A DNA stretch of 64,000 bases from DVED01 sp963838375 (GCA_963838375.1 CAWIQY010000016.1:124001-188000); one strand, 5' to 3'; shown: positions 8,704 through 18,896, counted from the first letter of the stretch. Program-made: numbers and translations. Notes: generated by a model not told the origin, from the letters alone.

Positions 8704-11700
8704 ATGACAGCAGGTACAGACTTTGCACGAGATTACCAAAAGGCTGAAGCCGCTTACATGAAAGGCAGCTACGAAGAAGCCGCCACGATCGTGGACGAAC
8801 TCGTTCGCGAGTTTGCCGAAAATCCTAGCGTTCACCTCCTGCGGGGTCATATTTATTGCTACGGACTACAACAGTATCAAATTGCCCAAGAGCAGTATCA
8901 GTTAGTCCTCCAACTCACCTCAGAAGCCGATTTTGTTAAATACGCTCACAATGGGCTTGAGATGACGAACCAGTTTCTGGATGGAGCGAGTTCTGCCGAT
9001 TCGGGGAACTCGGATGACGCCAGTAGTCCGGATCTGGACTTTGCCGAAGCACCAGAAGGGGTCGAGGCTCCCAGTTGGGAAACTTCCTGGGATACTTCTA
9101 GTGACAGCCCTCTAGATGATTTTGATGTAGAAAGCGGATTTTTTACCGACGATCGCACAGAGAGAGGAAGTAGTTTCTTCAATGGAGAAGTCGAATCTTT
9201 CTCCGATTTCGGGGGGACATCCTCCGAGAAATCTCAGCATCCAACCACGGATAATCCTTTCAGTATTAACGAGGAAATTGAAGACATCGCTCCCATAGAA
9301 GACTCACAATGGGACGATTTGCCCAACTTTTTACCCGCAGAAGAAATGCCCGATCTCGAAGGCGGCGGTGAAAATCTATCTGCGTCCCCGGTGGGTGCGG
9401 ATTTAGAAAACTTCGAGATGCCTACTGCGTTCGGGGAGTCTGATTTTGACGAGTCCGTGTCCTTGGAAACGCCATCGTGGGAAGATGACAATCCCGTAGT
9501 GGAAAATGGAGCCGATCGATCGTTCGATGCCGAAGCCTTTGACGAGTTGGAAGAAACGTCCGCAGATTTCCATCTAGAAGCCGGGACGGGAGATTCCCAA
9601 CCCCAAGAACATTGGGTAGAGGCGACAGAAGACGACTCCTCCAGTTTTGGAGACTTTAATTCTCTAGAATCCGATACGGACTGGACAGTGGCGACGGAAG
9701 ACGACTCCTCCAGTTTTGGAGACTTTAATCCTCCCGACTCCGATACCGCAACCTTCTTGATGGAGAATCCGCTCCTAGACCCCTCTTTTGAAGAGATGGG
9801 GTCGGGGTCGATGGAAGACGAGGATTTTTCTCCGCCAACGTCTCGACCGCCTCGGATGCCTTTTTCCGGTCATCAAGAGTTCCAGCAGGAAACCCCAGCA
9901 TCCTTCGATCTCGAGCAGAATGGATTGGGTGAATCCGAAAACTTCGAGTTAGACGCTTTTGAAGATTCTTTTGACGATTCTTTTGAGTTGGAAGACTCAT
10001 TTAACGCAGAGCGCGGGTTTGAAGACGATGATTCCCAAGACTTTAGCATTGCCGACGACAGCCGATCGCAAGCGAGCTACCAGAGTCCAGGTGATTTCTT
10101 AGACGAATTTGACGAATTCGACGACCTGGGTAGCATCCCCAACTTCGATCTTTCCGACGAAGATAGTGATTCTTCAGGTCTGTCGAATAGTCCCAGTTTC
10201 TTCGATCCATCGGCAGACAGTAGCTTGGGGTCTGACCAAGTGAGTTTGGAATTCACAGACGTCCCCGATGGCTCGGTCATCCGAGATGAAGAATTGTTTA
10301 GTCTTGCCGGTGCGTCCGAACCCATTCCGGCTTTCGCGCCCGCCGAGACCACTTCCTCGGAAGCCGTCACGCCGACGGTAGAACAGGGGATGCTCGCCTT
10401 CTATGAAAATTCCCCCCTACAAACCAAACAATGGATTTCGGCGCTGGTGACGGGTGTACTGGCATCGGTAGCGGTCGCGTCGCTCGGCTACTTCGGTGTC
10501 CGACAGCTCGCTTATACATCCCGCCTCTCTCCAGAGGTTCGCCGCAACTTAGTCCCTCAAGCTCAATTAGCCGGTTTGGTCATGTCTTTGTCCGCCGGAT
10601 TGTCTGGGGGGGCGGCAACCTGGATTCTCGGCCGAGTCAGCGCCCGCCAGATTCGCCGCGCCACGGTAGACTTGCAATCCTCTTTCGAGGCGATGTCTCA
10701 AGGGGATTTTGGCGTGCGAGCCTCCGTCTACGCGGAAGATGAGTTGGGGCAGCTCTCGTCGAAGTTCAATCAGATGGTGAGATCGATCTCCACTACCACC
10801 AGCGAAGCCCAGCGTCGCGCCGAAGAAATGGAGCAAGCCAAGGAAGACTTGCAACGCCAGGTGATCCGACTGCTGGATGATGTCGAAGGTGCGGCTCGAG
10901 GCGACTTAACCGTCACCGCAGAAGTCACCGCCGACGTGTTGGGTGCTGTTGCCGACTCGTTCAACCTGACCATCCAAAACCTGCGGGAAATTGTCCAACA
11001 GGTGAAACAAGCTGCCCGCCAAGTGGCACGGGGCGCCACCGATAGTGAAATGTTCGCCCGAGGACTGGCGTCGGACGCCCTGCGACAAGCCGAAGAGCTG
11101 GCGGCGACCCTCAATTCCGTGCAGGTGATGACCAATTCGATTCAGCAGGTGGCTAAAAGCGCCCGCGAAGCCGAAGAAGTTGCGCGTTTGGCATCTTCTA
11201 CCGCACTGCGAGGGGGCGAAGCTGTGGAACGGACTGTGGCAAGTATCCTAGAAATTCGAGAGACTGTAGCAGAAACAACGCGAAAAGTCAAGCGTCTGGC
11301 TGAATCGTCTCAAGAAATTTCTAAGATCGTCGTGACCATTAGCGCGATCGCCGGACGGACAAACCTGCTGGCTCTCAACGCCAGTATCGAAGCCGCTCGA
11401 GCTGGGGAAGCTGGGAAAGGGTTTGCCATTGTTGCCGATGAAGTGCGTCAGCTCGCCGATCGATCGGCGAAAGCCCTCAAAGAAATCGAGCAAATCGTCA
11501 TGCAAATCCAAAGCGATACTGGCGGGGTGATGATGGCGATGGAAGAAGGAACCCAACAGGTTCTCGAAGGCACGCGCCTCGCCGAACAAGCCAAACGATC
11601 GCTCGAGGATATCATCCAAGTCTCCAACCGCATCGACGTACTGGTGCGATCGATTACCGCCGACACCGTGGAGCAAACCGAAACCTCTCGCGCCGTCGCC

Positions 11701-11847
11701 CAGGTCATGCAAGCGGTGGAATTAACCGCTCAAGAAACCTCCCAAGAATCGCACCGCGTCTCCGGCTCGCTGCAAAACTTGGTGGGCGTTGCCCGTGACC
11801 TGTTAACCTCAGTAGAACGCTTCCGCGTCGAAACAACCGATCGGTAA
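8704..11847 (+). CDS. hmpD: Methyl-accepting chemotaxis protein with TPR-like head and long acidic linker (PilJ/HmpD type)
   Basis: A 1047-residue chemoreceptor with a strong ribosome site (GGGGGAGGAC) before the ATG. Residues about 1-85 look TPR-like. Residues about 90-560 are an extremely Asp/Glu/Ser/Phe-rich, low-complexity region predicted disordered, containing two near-identical blocks (9622-9729). Two membrane segments lie near residues 575-600 and 620-645, followed by HAMP segments (about 650-770) and the MCP signalling hairpin whose tip reads TNLLALNASIEAARAGE. No GAF/phytochrome light-sensing domain is present, unlike PixJ, so it resembles the PilJ/HmpD receptors linked to pilus control. 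The acidic stretch sits before the first membrane segment and is probably cytoplasmic, on the pole-organising side. Confidence 0.88.
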   Translation: MTAGTDFARDYQKAEAAYMKGSYEEAATIVDELVREFAENPSVHLLRGHIYCYGLQQYQIAQEQYQLVLQLTSEADFVKYAHNGLEMTNQFLDGASSADSGNSDDASSPDLDFAEAPEGVEAPSWETSWDTSSDSPLDDFDVESGFFTDDRTERGSSFFNGEVESFSDFGGTSSEKSQHPTTDNPFSINEEIEDIAPIEDSQWDDLPNFLPAEEMPDLEGGGENLSASPVGADLENFEMPTAFGESDFDESVSLETPSWEDDNPVVENGADRSFDAEAFDELEETSADFHLEAGTGDSQPQEHWVEATEDDSSSFGDFNSLESDTDWTVATEDDSSSFGDFNPPDSDTATFLMENPLLDPSFEEMGSGSMEDEDFSPPTSRPPRMPFSGHQEFQQETPASFDLEQNGLGESENFELDAFEDSFDDSFELEDSFNAERGFEDDDSQDFSIADDSRSQASYQSPGDFLDEFDEFDDLGSIPNFDLSDEDSDSSGLSNSPSFFDPSADSSLGSDQVSLEFTDVPDGSVIRDEELFSLAGASEPIPAFAPAETTSSEAVTPTVEQGMLAFYENSPLQTKQWISALVTGVLASVAVASLGYFGVRQLAYTSRLSPEVRRNLVPQAQLAGLVMSLSAGLSGGAATWILGRVSARQIRRATVDLQSSFEAMSQGDFGVRASVYAEDELGQLSSKFNQMVRSISTTTSEAQRRAEEMEQAKEDLQRQVIRLLDDVEGAARGDLTVTAEVTADVLGAVADSFNLTIQNLREIVQQVKQAARQVARGATDSEMFARGLASDALRQAEELAATLNSVQVMTNSIQQVAKSAREAEEVARLASSTALRGGEAVERTVASILEIRETVAETTRKVKRLAESSQEISKIVVTISAIAGRTNLLALNASIEAARAGEAGKGFAIVADEVRQLADRSAKALKEIEQIVMQIQSDTGGVMMAMEEGTQQVLEGTRLAEQAKRSLEDIIQVSNRIDVLVRSITADTVEQTETSRAVAQVMQAVELTAQETSQESHRVSGSLQNLVGVARDLLTSVERFRVETTDR
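9622..9729 (+). repeat. Internal 39-bp direct repeat inside the MCP gene
   Basis: Two near-identical 39-bp blocks (9622-9660 and 9691-9729; 69-bp period) encode ATEDDSSSFGDFN twice within the acidic linker. They show recent in-frame duplication. Confidence 0.8.
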
Positions 11848-11924
11848 TGGCAATTGGCAAACGGACACTTCGGATCGACTTGACCCCCATATCCCGAATA
11901 CCCAACCCCTAAAACCAAACAGCT

Positions 11925-14900
11925 ATGCTGCCAGAACAACAACGAATCCTGGGCTACTTCATCGAAGAAGCCAGCGATCACCTGAATACGATCGAACAGG
12001 GACTGCTGAACCTGCAAGCCACCATCGAAGATCCCGAAATGGTCAACGAGGTATTTCGGGCAGCTCACTCAGTCAAAGGGGGATCGGCAATGCTGGGATT
12101 GGGCAGCATTCAGCAAGTTGCCCACCGCCTCGAAGATAGTTTTAAAATTCTTAAAGATCGACCCGTTCGCGTTGACCAACGCCTGGAATCGCTATTTCTC
12201 GCCGTATTTGATGCCCTTCAAGAACTCCTCGAACAACTGCAAACCCAGGGCGGGATCTCCGAATCGGTGGCGGCTCAAACTCTAGCAGGGGTCGAACCCA
12301 TCTTCGGACAACTCGATCGACATCTGGAAACCTTGGTGAACACCCGGGAGAACGACCCTGTGTCCGATCGAACTCGCCCGATGACGCCCATGCCTTTGAC
12401 CCTACCCCCCACAACCGGTTGGGACGACGACGAAGACAGCAGCGCCCTCCAACTCATCTTTCAAAGCGACGCACTCGCCCGACTTCGGGAAATGCTCAAA
12501 CTCTTCAAGCAACCCGATACTCCTGCCATTCGAGAACAACTAGGCGAAATCTGTCGGTTGCTGGCTGGAGCCGGAGAACCATTCGATCTGCACCATTGGA
12601 GCCAATTGCTGCAAGCTGCCGAGCAAGCAATTGCCAACCCGAACAACACTTTTTCTACCCTGGCTTCCGTTTTGATCAAAGAGATCAAGCAAGGGCAAGA
12701 ACTCGTTCTCGCCAATCGCGCTGAAGAAATTGCGATCGATGCCAAATTGCAAGCACTCTTGCCCGTGGAAGCCGAACCCGAACCCGAACCGGAATTGGAA
12801 GATCTCTTTGAGATATCCGATGCCAGCATAGATCTCGAGGAGATCGCTCTTCCAACGGTTAGCGAATCCCTTGTAGAAGAGGTGGGCGAACTTCAATCCC
12901 CATCGCTCGAGCGTCCACAGGCAGACACCTATCCGGTAAACTCTTCCTCCCGCGGACCTGAAGTCGGAATGGCAGAGCTCAATACCTTAGCCGATCTCTT
13001 TGAAGGCGAAGCGCCAGATTTTGAGTCTTGGGAAGCGGCTGGGGAAATTCTCAACGGCACTGGCGCCCCACCCCTCGATTTTGATGCAGATGGCGAATCC
13101 CTTGATAGCGACTTTTCGGAATTTATGTGGGACGAAGAAGAAGCTCGCCCCAACGCTGCCAGTACCCGTGAGGACAACGAAGATTCGATCGATCTGTTTG
13201 GCTTTGATTTCGATGAAGAAGAGGAGGAAACCCCAGTCATAGAAGACGAACCCGCCCCAGAACGGGCAGCCGAACCTCTCGACGACCTATTTGCCTCGTT
13301 TTCCGCCTCGACAGAAAACGAGGCATCTGTGGACTCTTCTAGCTCGGCAAATGGCGCATTCGATGAGGATTGGGAGGGACTGTGGGGCAACGAAGAATCC
13401 CTGACTCAATTGAGCGAGGAGTCGATCCCAAAACGATCGGATCGAACCATCGGCTCAGACTTTTCCCTCGACGATCTGTTCGATACGGCTGCTGAAGAAA
13501 CCCCAACCCGATCGATATCGCCACCGACCGATCTCGATCTCTCCAGCTTGAGCTTCGCACCGGAACTCACCCCAGTCGATGAGTTCTCCTTAGACGATCT
13601 GTTTGAGCAAGAGATCGATACCCCAACCCCAGCCGCCGAGTCTGCTCCAGTGACCGCCAATGCAGAAGATGAAGAAGATTTATTTGCAGACTTCGACATC
13701 GATCCCCCAGCCAATGATGATACAGACGTTACTGCCAATGCAGAAGATGAAGCATTAGATTTATTTGCAGACTTCGACATCGAGCCCCCAGCCGCCGATG
13801 ATACAGACGTTACTGCCAATGCAGAAGATGAAGAAGATTTATTTGCAGACTTCGACATCGATCCGCCAGCCAATGATGATACAGACGTTACCGGCGAAGA
13901 TCTAGGACTAGAAGACTGGTTCGATACCCTAGAGATCCCCGAAGATCGATCGTCATCACGCACCCCAAGCCATTCGGAAGAAGACCTCAGCGCTCTGTTT
14001 GAATTGGAAACAGAAGCCCACGAGGATGTCAGTGCCCTCCCAGACTTACCATCGCCCGATCGATCCCCACCGGTCTCTAATGATGATTGGGAAGACCTGT
14101 TCGCCAACATCGCGGCTGAAAACCTCGTTTTCGAGGGCGAACCCGCCAAATTAGAGATGCCCGGAGCCGATCTGCAAGAGTTGGAAACACTGTTGGCAGG
14201 CACACCCACCGAAGCACCACAATCGCTCGAACCCGAAGTGGAAACCCCACCGGATCTAATCCCGATCGAAATTTTATTAAGTTTAGACCCTCAATTCTCC
14301 AACGGTTCCGTTTTCTCGGCATTAGATGCTTATCTGGCGAAACCGTCAATCGCCTCGACTTCTGGCGCGGCGTCCACAACGACTGCATCCCCGGCTCGAG
14401 AGACCCTCAGCGAGAGCGAATTTGCCGACTTAGAAACCATTTTGGAGCAAACTGAAAGCATCGGCTCGATCGGTGTTGCCACCTCCGGAAGTCGCGGTAA
14501 ATCCCGAGGGAGTCGTGCCGGTCGTCGTGGGGGCATTTTGGAGCAAAGCATGCGGGTTCCCATCAAACAGCTCGATACCCTGAGCAATTTGGTCGGAGAA
14601 CTGGTGGTCAGTCGCAATAGCTTAGAACAAGACCAAGAACGACTTAGACAATTTCTCGATAACCTGCTGCACCAAGTGCAACAGCTTGGCGATGTGGGTC
14701 AGCGAATGCAAGACTTGTACGAACGCACGCTGCTAGAAATGGCATTGCTCTCGAGCCGTCAACATCGAGCGCGGGCGACGGCTAATGATAGTCACGAACG
14801 GGGCGGCGATTTTGAAGCGTTGGAGATGGATCGCTTTACCGAATTCCACACCCAAGCTCAAGAGATTATCGAACTGATCGTCCGCGTACGGGAATCGGCA

Positions 14901-16463
14901 TCGGATATCGACTTTTTGGTGACGGAAAATGACCAAGTAACCCGGCAGTTGCGGCAAACAACCAATCAGTTGCAGGGAGGACTGACGCAATCGCGCATGG
15001 TTCCCTTTTCCCAAATTGCCGAGCGTTTGCCACGTGGGGTCAGGGACAACGCCATCAAGTTTGGCAAACAGGTCGAACTCAACATTGAAGGTCGAGACAC
15101 CCTGATCGACAAGATGATTCTCGAGCATCTCAACGATCCCATGACGCATCTGGTCAACAATGCCGTCGCCCATGGAATCGAAACGGTGGAAGAGCGAGCG
15201 AAAAAAGGAAAATCTCAGGCGGGTCGGATCGACATTAGCACCTTCCACCAAGGCAACCAAACTATTATCTCTGTCACCGACGATGGAGCGGGAATCGATA
15301 CCGCTCGAGTTAAACAAAAAGCCATACAAAAAAAACTCATCACTGCCGGACAGGCTGAAAAAATGAGTGACATAGAAGTGTACGATCTACTGTTTTTGCC
15401 GGGATTTAGTATCCGCGATAGCGCCGACGATCTAGCGGGTCGCGGCGTGGGGATGGATGTGGTCAAAACCAAGCTCAACGAAATTCGGGGAACGGTGAAT
15501 ACCGATTCAACGCTGGGTAAAGGAACGACCTTTACGATTCGGTTGCCGCTGACGTTGAGTATTTCTAAGGCGTTGTGCTGCTCTTGCGATCGTGCCAGCA
15601 TTGCCTTCCCCATGGATGGGGTTGCCGATGTTTTAGATACGTTTGTCCCCGGGCGCCTGATTACCGACGAGAAAGGTCAACGGTATCTGCCCTGGCGCGA
15701 TCGAATGGTTCCGTTCCAACGACTGAGCGAGCTGTACAAATACAATCGCACCCAACGAGGATATGGGGGACCGGCAACCGACGACGAAACCATTTCTGTG
15801 GTGGTGCTGCGATCGGCGGGAACCTATTTGGCTGTTCAAGTCGATCGGGCAATCGGCGAGCAAGAAATCGTGATTAAGCAGCTCAGCGGTCCGATCCCGA
15901 AGCCCATCGGCGTAGCTGGGGCAACGGTGATGGGGGATGGTCGCATCGTGCCGATAGCCGACGTATTAGAGCTGATCGAACTCTCCTTGGGTCGCGTCCG
16001 ACGAGAAACCAGCACCCTGTGGGACAACGCTACCGTTGAATCTCCAGTTTCTTTGGACAAGAACGAAAAAACCGTGTTGATTATCGACGACTCGATTACA
16101 GTCCGCGAACTGCTGTCGATGACCTTCAAGAAAGCGGGCTATCGCGTCGAGCAAGCGCGAGACGGTCAGGAAGCGTGGGACAAACTGCGGGCTGGCGTTC
16201 CTTGCGATTTGGTGTTCTGCGATATGGAAATGCCCCGGATGAACGGGATGGAATTGCTTTCCCGGATGCACAAGGACAGTCACTTGAGTGAGTTGCCCAT
16301 TGCCATGCTGACCTCTCGCACCGCCGAACGGCACAAGCAAATGGCGATCGGTTTGGGCGCCAGAGGATACTTCACCAAGCCGTATTTGGAAGAAGTGTTA
16401 TTAGATGCTGCCCAGCGGTTGCTACGGGGCGAAGTTTTGGTGACGGCGAAAGCGGAAGCTTGA
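11925..16463 (+). CDS. hmpE: Hybrid CheA histidine kinase with Hpt, giant acidic linker, kinase, CheW and receiver domains (PilL/HmpE type)
   Basis: A 1512-residue hybrid CheA, the kinase of the operon. Order: Hpt domain with phospho-His48 (AAHSVKGGSAML), a helical segment to about residue 290, a roughly 500-residue acidic disordered linker with three repeats at 13650-13886, the dimerisation region (VPIKQLDTLSNLVGELVVSR), a HATPase (HLVNNAVAHGIE, TDDGAGID, GRGVGMDVVKT), a CheW-like domain, and a C-terminal receiver (IIDDSITVREL, DLVFCDMEMPRMNG, TKPY). It should autophosphorylate and pass phosphate to the CheY and PatA-type regulators. The linker shares DLFADF/DDLF-type motifs with the acidic linker of the MCP. 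ribD follows 45 bases downstream and may be read through. Confidence 0.9.
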   Translation: MLPEQQRILGYFIEEASDHLNTIEQGLLNLQATIEDPEMVNEVFRAAHSVKGGSAMLGLGSIQQVAHRLEDSFKILKDRPVRVDQRLESLFLAVFDALQELLEQLQTQGGISESVAAQTLAGVEPIFGQLDRHLETLVNTRENDPVSDRTRPMTPMPLTLPPTTGWDDDEDSSALQLIFQSDALARLREMLKLFKQPDTPAIREQLGEICRLLAGAGEPFDLHHWSQLLQAAEQAIANPNNTFSTLASVLIKEIKQGQELVLANRAEEIAIDAKLQALLPVEAEPEPEPELEDLFEISDASIDLEEIALPTVSESLVEEVGELQSPSLERPQADTYPVNSSSRGPEVGMAELNTLADLFEGEAPDFESWEAAGEILNGTGAPPLDFDADGESLDSDFSEFMWDEEEARPNAASTREDNEDSIDLFGFDFDEEEEETPVIEDEPAPERAAEPLDDLFASFSASTENEASVDSSSSANGAFDEDWEGLWGNEESLTQLSEESIPKRSDRTIGSDFSLDDLFDTAAEETPTRSISPPTDLDLSSLSFAPELTPVDEFSLDDLFEQEIDTPTPAAESAPVTANAEDEEDLFADFDIDPPANDDTDVTANAEDEALDLFADFDIEPPAADDTDVTANAEDEEDLFADFDIDPPANDDTDVTGEDLGLEDWFDTLEIPEDRSSSRTPSHSEEDLSALFELETEAHEDVSALPDLPSPDRSPPVSNDDWEDLFANIAAENLVFEGEPAKLEMPGADLQELETLLAGTPTEAPQSLEPEVETPPDLIPIEILLSLDPQFSNGSVFSALDAYLAKPSIASTSGAASTTTASPARETLSESEFADLETILEQTESIGSIGVATSGSRGKSRGSRAGRRGGILEQSMRVPIKQLDTLSNLVGELVVSRNSLEQDQERLRQFLDNLLHQVQQLGDVGQRMQDLYERTLLEMALLSSRQHRARATANDSHERGGDFEALEMDRFTEFHTQAQEIIELIVRVRESASDIDFLVTENDQVTRQLRQTTNQLQGGLTQSRMVPFSQIAERLPRGVRDNAIKFGKQVELNIEGRDTLIDKMILEHLNDPMTHLVNNAVAHGIETVEERAKKGKSQAGRIDISTFHQGNQTIISVTDDGAGIDTARVKQKAIQKKLITAGQAEKMSDIEVYDLLFLPGFSIRDSADDLAGRGVGMDVVKTKLNEIRGTVNTDSTLGKGTTFTIRLPLTLSISKALCCSCDRASIAFPMDGVADVLDTFVPGRLITDEKGQRYLPWRDRMVPFQRLSELYKYNRTQRGYGGPATDDETISVVVLRSAGTYLAVQVDRAIGEQEIVIKQLSGPIPKPIGVAGATVMGDGRIVPIADVLELIELSLGRVRRETSTLWDNATVESPVSLDKNEKTVLIIDDSITVRELLSMTFKKAGYRVEQARDGQEAWDKLRAGVPCDLVFCDMEMPRMNGMELLSRMHKDSHLSELPIAMLTSRTAERHKQMAIGLGARGYFTKPYLEEVLLDAAQRLLRGEVLVTAKAEA
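13650..13886 (+). repeat. Three tandem 78/81-bp repeats in the CheA linker
   Basis: Copies at 13650-13727 (78 bp), 13728-13808 (81 bp) and 13809-13886 (78 bp) encode units of 26-27 residues with the core EDLFADFDIDPPANDDTDV. All are in frame and nearly identical, so the array expanded recently. Confidence 0.9.
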
Positions 16464-16508
16464 ATATGTCAATCAGGATAGAGATAAAGCACGCTGGACT
16501 CCAAACCG

Positions 16509-17636
16509 ATGGCTAATTTTTCACTCGACGATCGCCTCGATCCCGGAAGCATCGGTGCATTCGACCAAGCGATGATGCGGCGCTGCCTGCATTTAGCCCG
16601 TCAGGCGCTAGGACGAACCGCACCCAATCCCATGGTGGGGGCAGTCATTGTCAAGAACGGACGCATCGTCGGCGAAGGGTTCCATCCCCAGGCAGGAGAA
16701 CCCCATGCGGAAGTATTTGCCCTGCGTCAAGCGGGAGAAAAAGCTAAAGGCGCAACGGCTTATGTCAGCTTGGAACCCTGCAACCACTTTGGACGGACGC
16801 CGCCCTGTTCGCAAGCGTTAGTCAAGGCAGAAGTTGCCCGCGTGGTGGTGGGAACGATCGATCCTAACCCGAAAGTGGGAGGAGCTGGCGTTGCCACTTT
16901 GCGAGAAGCGGGAATTGACGTGGTGGTGGGGGTGGAAGAAGAGGCGTGTCGGGAGTTGAACGAAGCGTTTTTCTACCGGATATCCCACCATCGACCCTTT
17001 GGCATTTTGAAATACGCTATGACTTTAGATGGAAAAATTGCCACGACGACGGGTCATAGTACGTGGGTGACGGGGGAATTGGCGCGGATGGAAGTGCATC
17101 GGTTACGATCGGCTTGCGATGCTGTGATTGTGGGGGGAAATACGGTACGCCAAGACAATCCCCATCTCACCAGTCATCGTCTTGAAGCACGCAATCCGTT
17201 GCGGGTGGTGATGAGTCGGACTTTGGAGTTACCAGAGGAGGCGCGGTTATGGCAAACCGAGGAAGCCAAAACCCTAGTGTTGACGCAACAAGGGGCGAAT
17301 CGAGAGTTTCAGACGCGGTTGCGCCATCGAGGTGTGGAAGTAGAAGAATTGGTAGAATTGACTCCGGCAATGGTGATGGAACGGTTGTACGATCGAGGGT
17401 TTTTGTCGGTATTGTGGGAATGTGGGGGAACTTTGGCGGCAAAAGCGATCGCCGATGGTTCGATACAAAAAGCGATCGCTTTTATTGCCCCAAAAATAAT
17501 CGGCGGAACCACAGCGCCGTCTCCGGTGGGAGAGTTGGGATTAGAGAAGATGACGGAGGCGCTTCAGTTGGGACGGGTTCGCTGGCGATCGATCGGCGAG
17601 GATTTGATGTTGGAAGGATATTTAGTTAAGGAGTAA
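16509..17636 (+). CDS. ribD: Bifunctional riboflavin biosynthesis deaminase/reductase RibD
   Basis: A 375-residue two-domain enzyme of flavin synthesis: the N-terminal half deaminates the 2,5-diaminopyrimidine intermediate and the C-terminal half reduces the ribosyl group with NADPH. The zinc-deaminase signature is complete (PHAEVFAL near residue 66, then EPCNHFGRTPPC), followed by the reductase start (FGILKYAMTLDGKIA) and a Gly-rich NADPH region (VIVGGNTVRQDNPHLT). Length and order are normal. It lies 45 bases downstream of the CheA gene on the same strand. Confidence 0.95.
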   Translation: MANFSLDDRLDPGSIGAFDQAMMRRCLHLARQALGRTAPNPMVGAVIVKNGRIVGEGFHPQAGEPHAEVFALRQAGEKAKGATAYVSLEPCNHFGRTPPCSQALVKAEVARVVVGTIDPNPKVGGAGVATLREAGIDVVVGVEEEACRELNEAFFYRISHHRPFGILKYAMTLDGKIATTTGHSTWVTGELARMEVHRLRSACDAVIVGGNTVRQDNPHLTSHRLEARNPLRVVMSRTLELPEEARLWQTEEAKTLVLTQQGANREFQTRLRHRGVEVEELVELTPAMVMERLYDRGFLSVLWECGGTLAAKAIADGSIQKAIAFIAPKIIGGTTAPSPVGELGLEKMTEALQLGRVRWRSIGEDLMLEGYLVKE

Positions 17637-17674
17637 GGATTAATCCTTATTATACTAATGAAGAAAATAAAATA

Positions 17675-17800
17675 TAGCGTTTCTCGTTTGGATACAGTAC
17701 ATTTTGGGGCAGGTTTTGATTTACAGATCTCTTACACAGCCAAAATTTCAGCTAAACCCGCTCCTACAATAGGTGTACCTCACTCTATTGAGAAACGCTA
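17675..17800. mobile_element. Candidate MITE, 126 bp
   Basis: Perfect 11-bp terminal inverted repeats TAGCGTTTCTC (17675-17685) and GAGAAACGCTA (17790-17800) bound a 126-bp segment without coding potential in the gap between ribD and the DUF2854 gene. Both ends also carry a GTAC-containing motif inside. The size and arrangement fit a miniature inverted-repeat element mobilised by an absent transposase; no clear target duplication is visible. Confidence 0.45.
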
Positions 17801-17935
17801 CAGAGCTAAATAACAACCGCCCTGGCAGTTGCCATCAGTCTTCAGCAAAAATCACGGAACAGAAATACAATCGAGTATTTTCTTGGGTACTCTAGTTGGC
17901 TGTCTTCCGAGATTCCTAGCAGAAACAGCAACCCA

Positions 17936-18490
17936 TCAAACTGCTGAATTCGTCGAAATGAGGGAAACCTCAACCGAGTATTCGTCCGGTTGATGCAACT
18001 CAACGCGCACGTTTGGACCGAAAAATTGTTCCATTTTTTCCCGTTTTTCCTGCCATTGCTCGAAGGAAATGAGGGGCGACTCAAACTGCATCACCAGAGT
18101 ATACGCACCGTCGGTCAACTCTTCTCGCAAAGCCTCGATAATCGGTCTTTCCTTGCCCGACGGACTCAATCCCAAGAACGACAACACCTCATCTAGATGC
18201 GCTTCCTGTCCGTACCGATATCGGGTCACATCCTGGCGAATTTGCGTTTGGGTGGCGGTGGCTTGCTGTTCTCGAATTGCCAGCACCTCCGGTGTCGTGG
18301 GTTGCGAGAAAGGAACGGGTTTAAGTTCTGCGGTTTTGAGCGCTAAGCCAATCAACGCAACGGGGATACCATAAAAGAATCCGGCGAGATTAAGCGTTGC
18401 ATAGTCGGCAAAATAGGCACCAAAGCCCACGACGGTTAAAACACCGCCGATTAACAGAGCTAGAGTTCCTAATGAGGTTTGACGTAACAT
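17936..18490 (-). CDS. DUF2854 family membrane protein
   Basis: A 184-residue protein of the DUF2854 family, found in cyanobacteria and plastid-bearing eukaryotes. Two hydrophobic segments at about residues 8-29 and 33-52 (TLALLIGGVLTVVGFGAYF, then NLAGFFYGIPVALIGLAL) are followed by the conserved KTAELKPVP and a cytoplasmic domain. Function is unknown; association with photosynthetic membranes is only inferred from its distribution. Confidence 0.8.
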   Translation of the reverse strand: MLRQTSLGTLALLIGGVLTVVGFGAYFADYATLNLAGFFYGIPVALIGLALKTAELKPVPFSQPTTPEVLAIREQQATATQTQIRQDVTRYRYGQEAHLDEVLSFLGLSPSGKERPIIEALREELTDGAYTLVMQFESPLISFEQWQEKREKMEQFFGPNVRVELHQPDEYSVEVSLISTNSAV

Positions 18491-18719
18491 AATCGGTCTG
18501 TAAATAATCTTATTTTTAATCGTGACTGGCGAAATAGCAAATCGATCGTAGGTGAGCGGGGTAGCAGTCTGGCGTTAGAGGTTTCTGGATCGAACCACTT
18601 GGCAAGTCGCCAGTCCCTGTCCGAGATTGAAGCCGATTTGCGGGGGCAACGATCGAGCTATTTTAGGAAAAGACAAACTGCTAGAATGTCAGAGCAAGCC
18701 TAGGAAAACCTCAAAGAGT

Positions 18720-18896
18720 ATGGATCGAGTCGCTATTCAACAACAGATATCCCAGATCGAGGGCAAGCGAGAGTTGTTATTACAACTTTTAGAACGACCG
18801 GATTTGGGGACTCTCCGAATTGATGTCAACCAAGCTTTAGAAGAAATGGACGATTTGATTGAAGAATTCAAGTTGACTTTCCCTGACAATCAATAG
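18720..18896 (+). CDS. Small conserved hypothetical protein, 58 residues
   Basis: A short acidic helical protein beginning MDRVAIQQQISQIEGKRE and ending LEEMDDLIEEF plus a short tail. I chose the ATG at 18720 over the upstream start at 18627 because the upstream codons have no coding character. It looks like one of the small cyanobacterial helical proteins of unknown function, perhaps a partner-binding subunit. It stands alone between the DUF2854 gene and a repeat. Confidence 0.55.
   Translation: MDRVAIQQQISQIEGKRELLLQLLERPDLGTLRIDVNQALEEMDDLIEEFKLTFPDNQ

Noticed and set aside
13406..14209. 267-codon Ser-rich frame opposite the CheA linker
   Set aside because: It mirrors the repeats of the sense strand and only reflects the GAT/GAA codon bias of the acidic linker.
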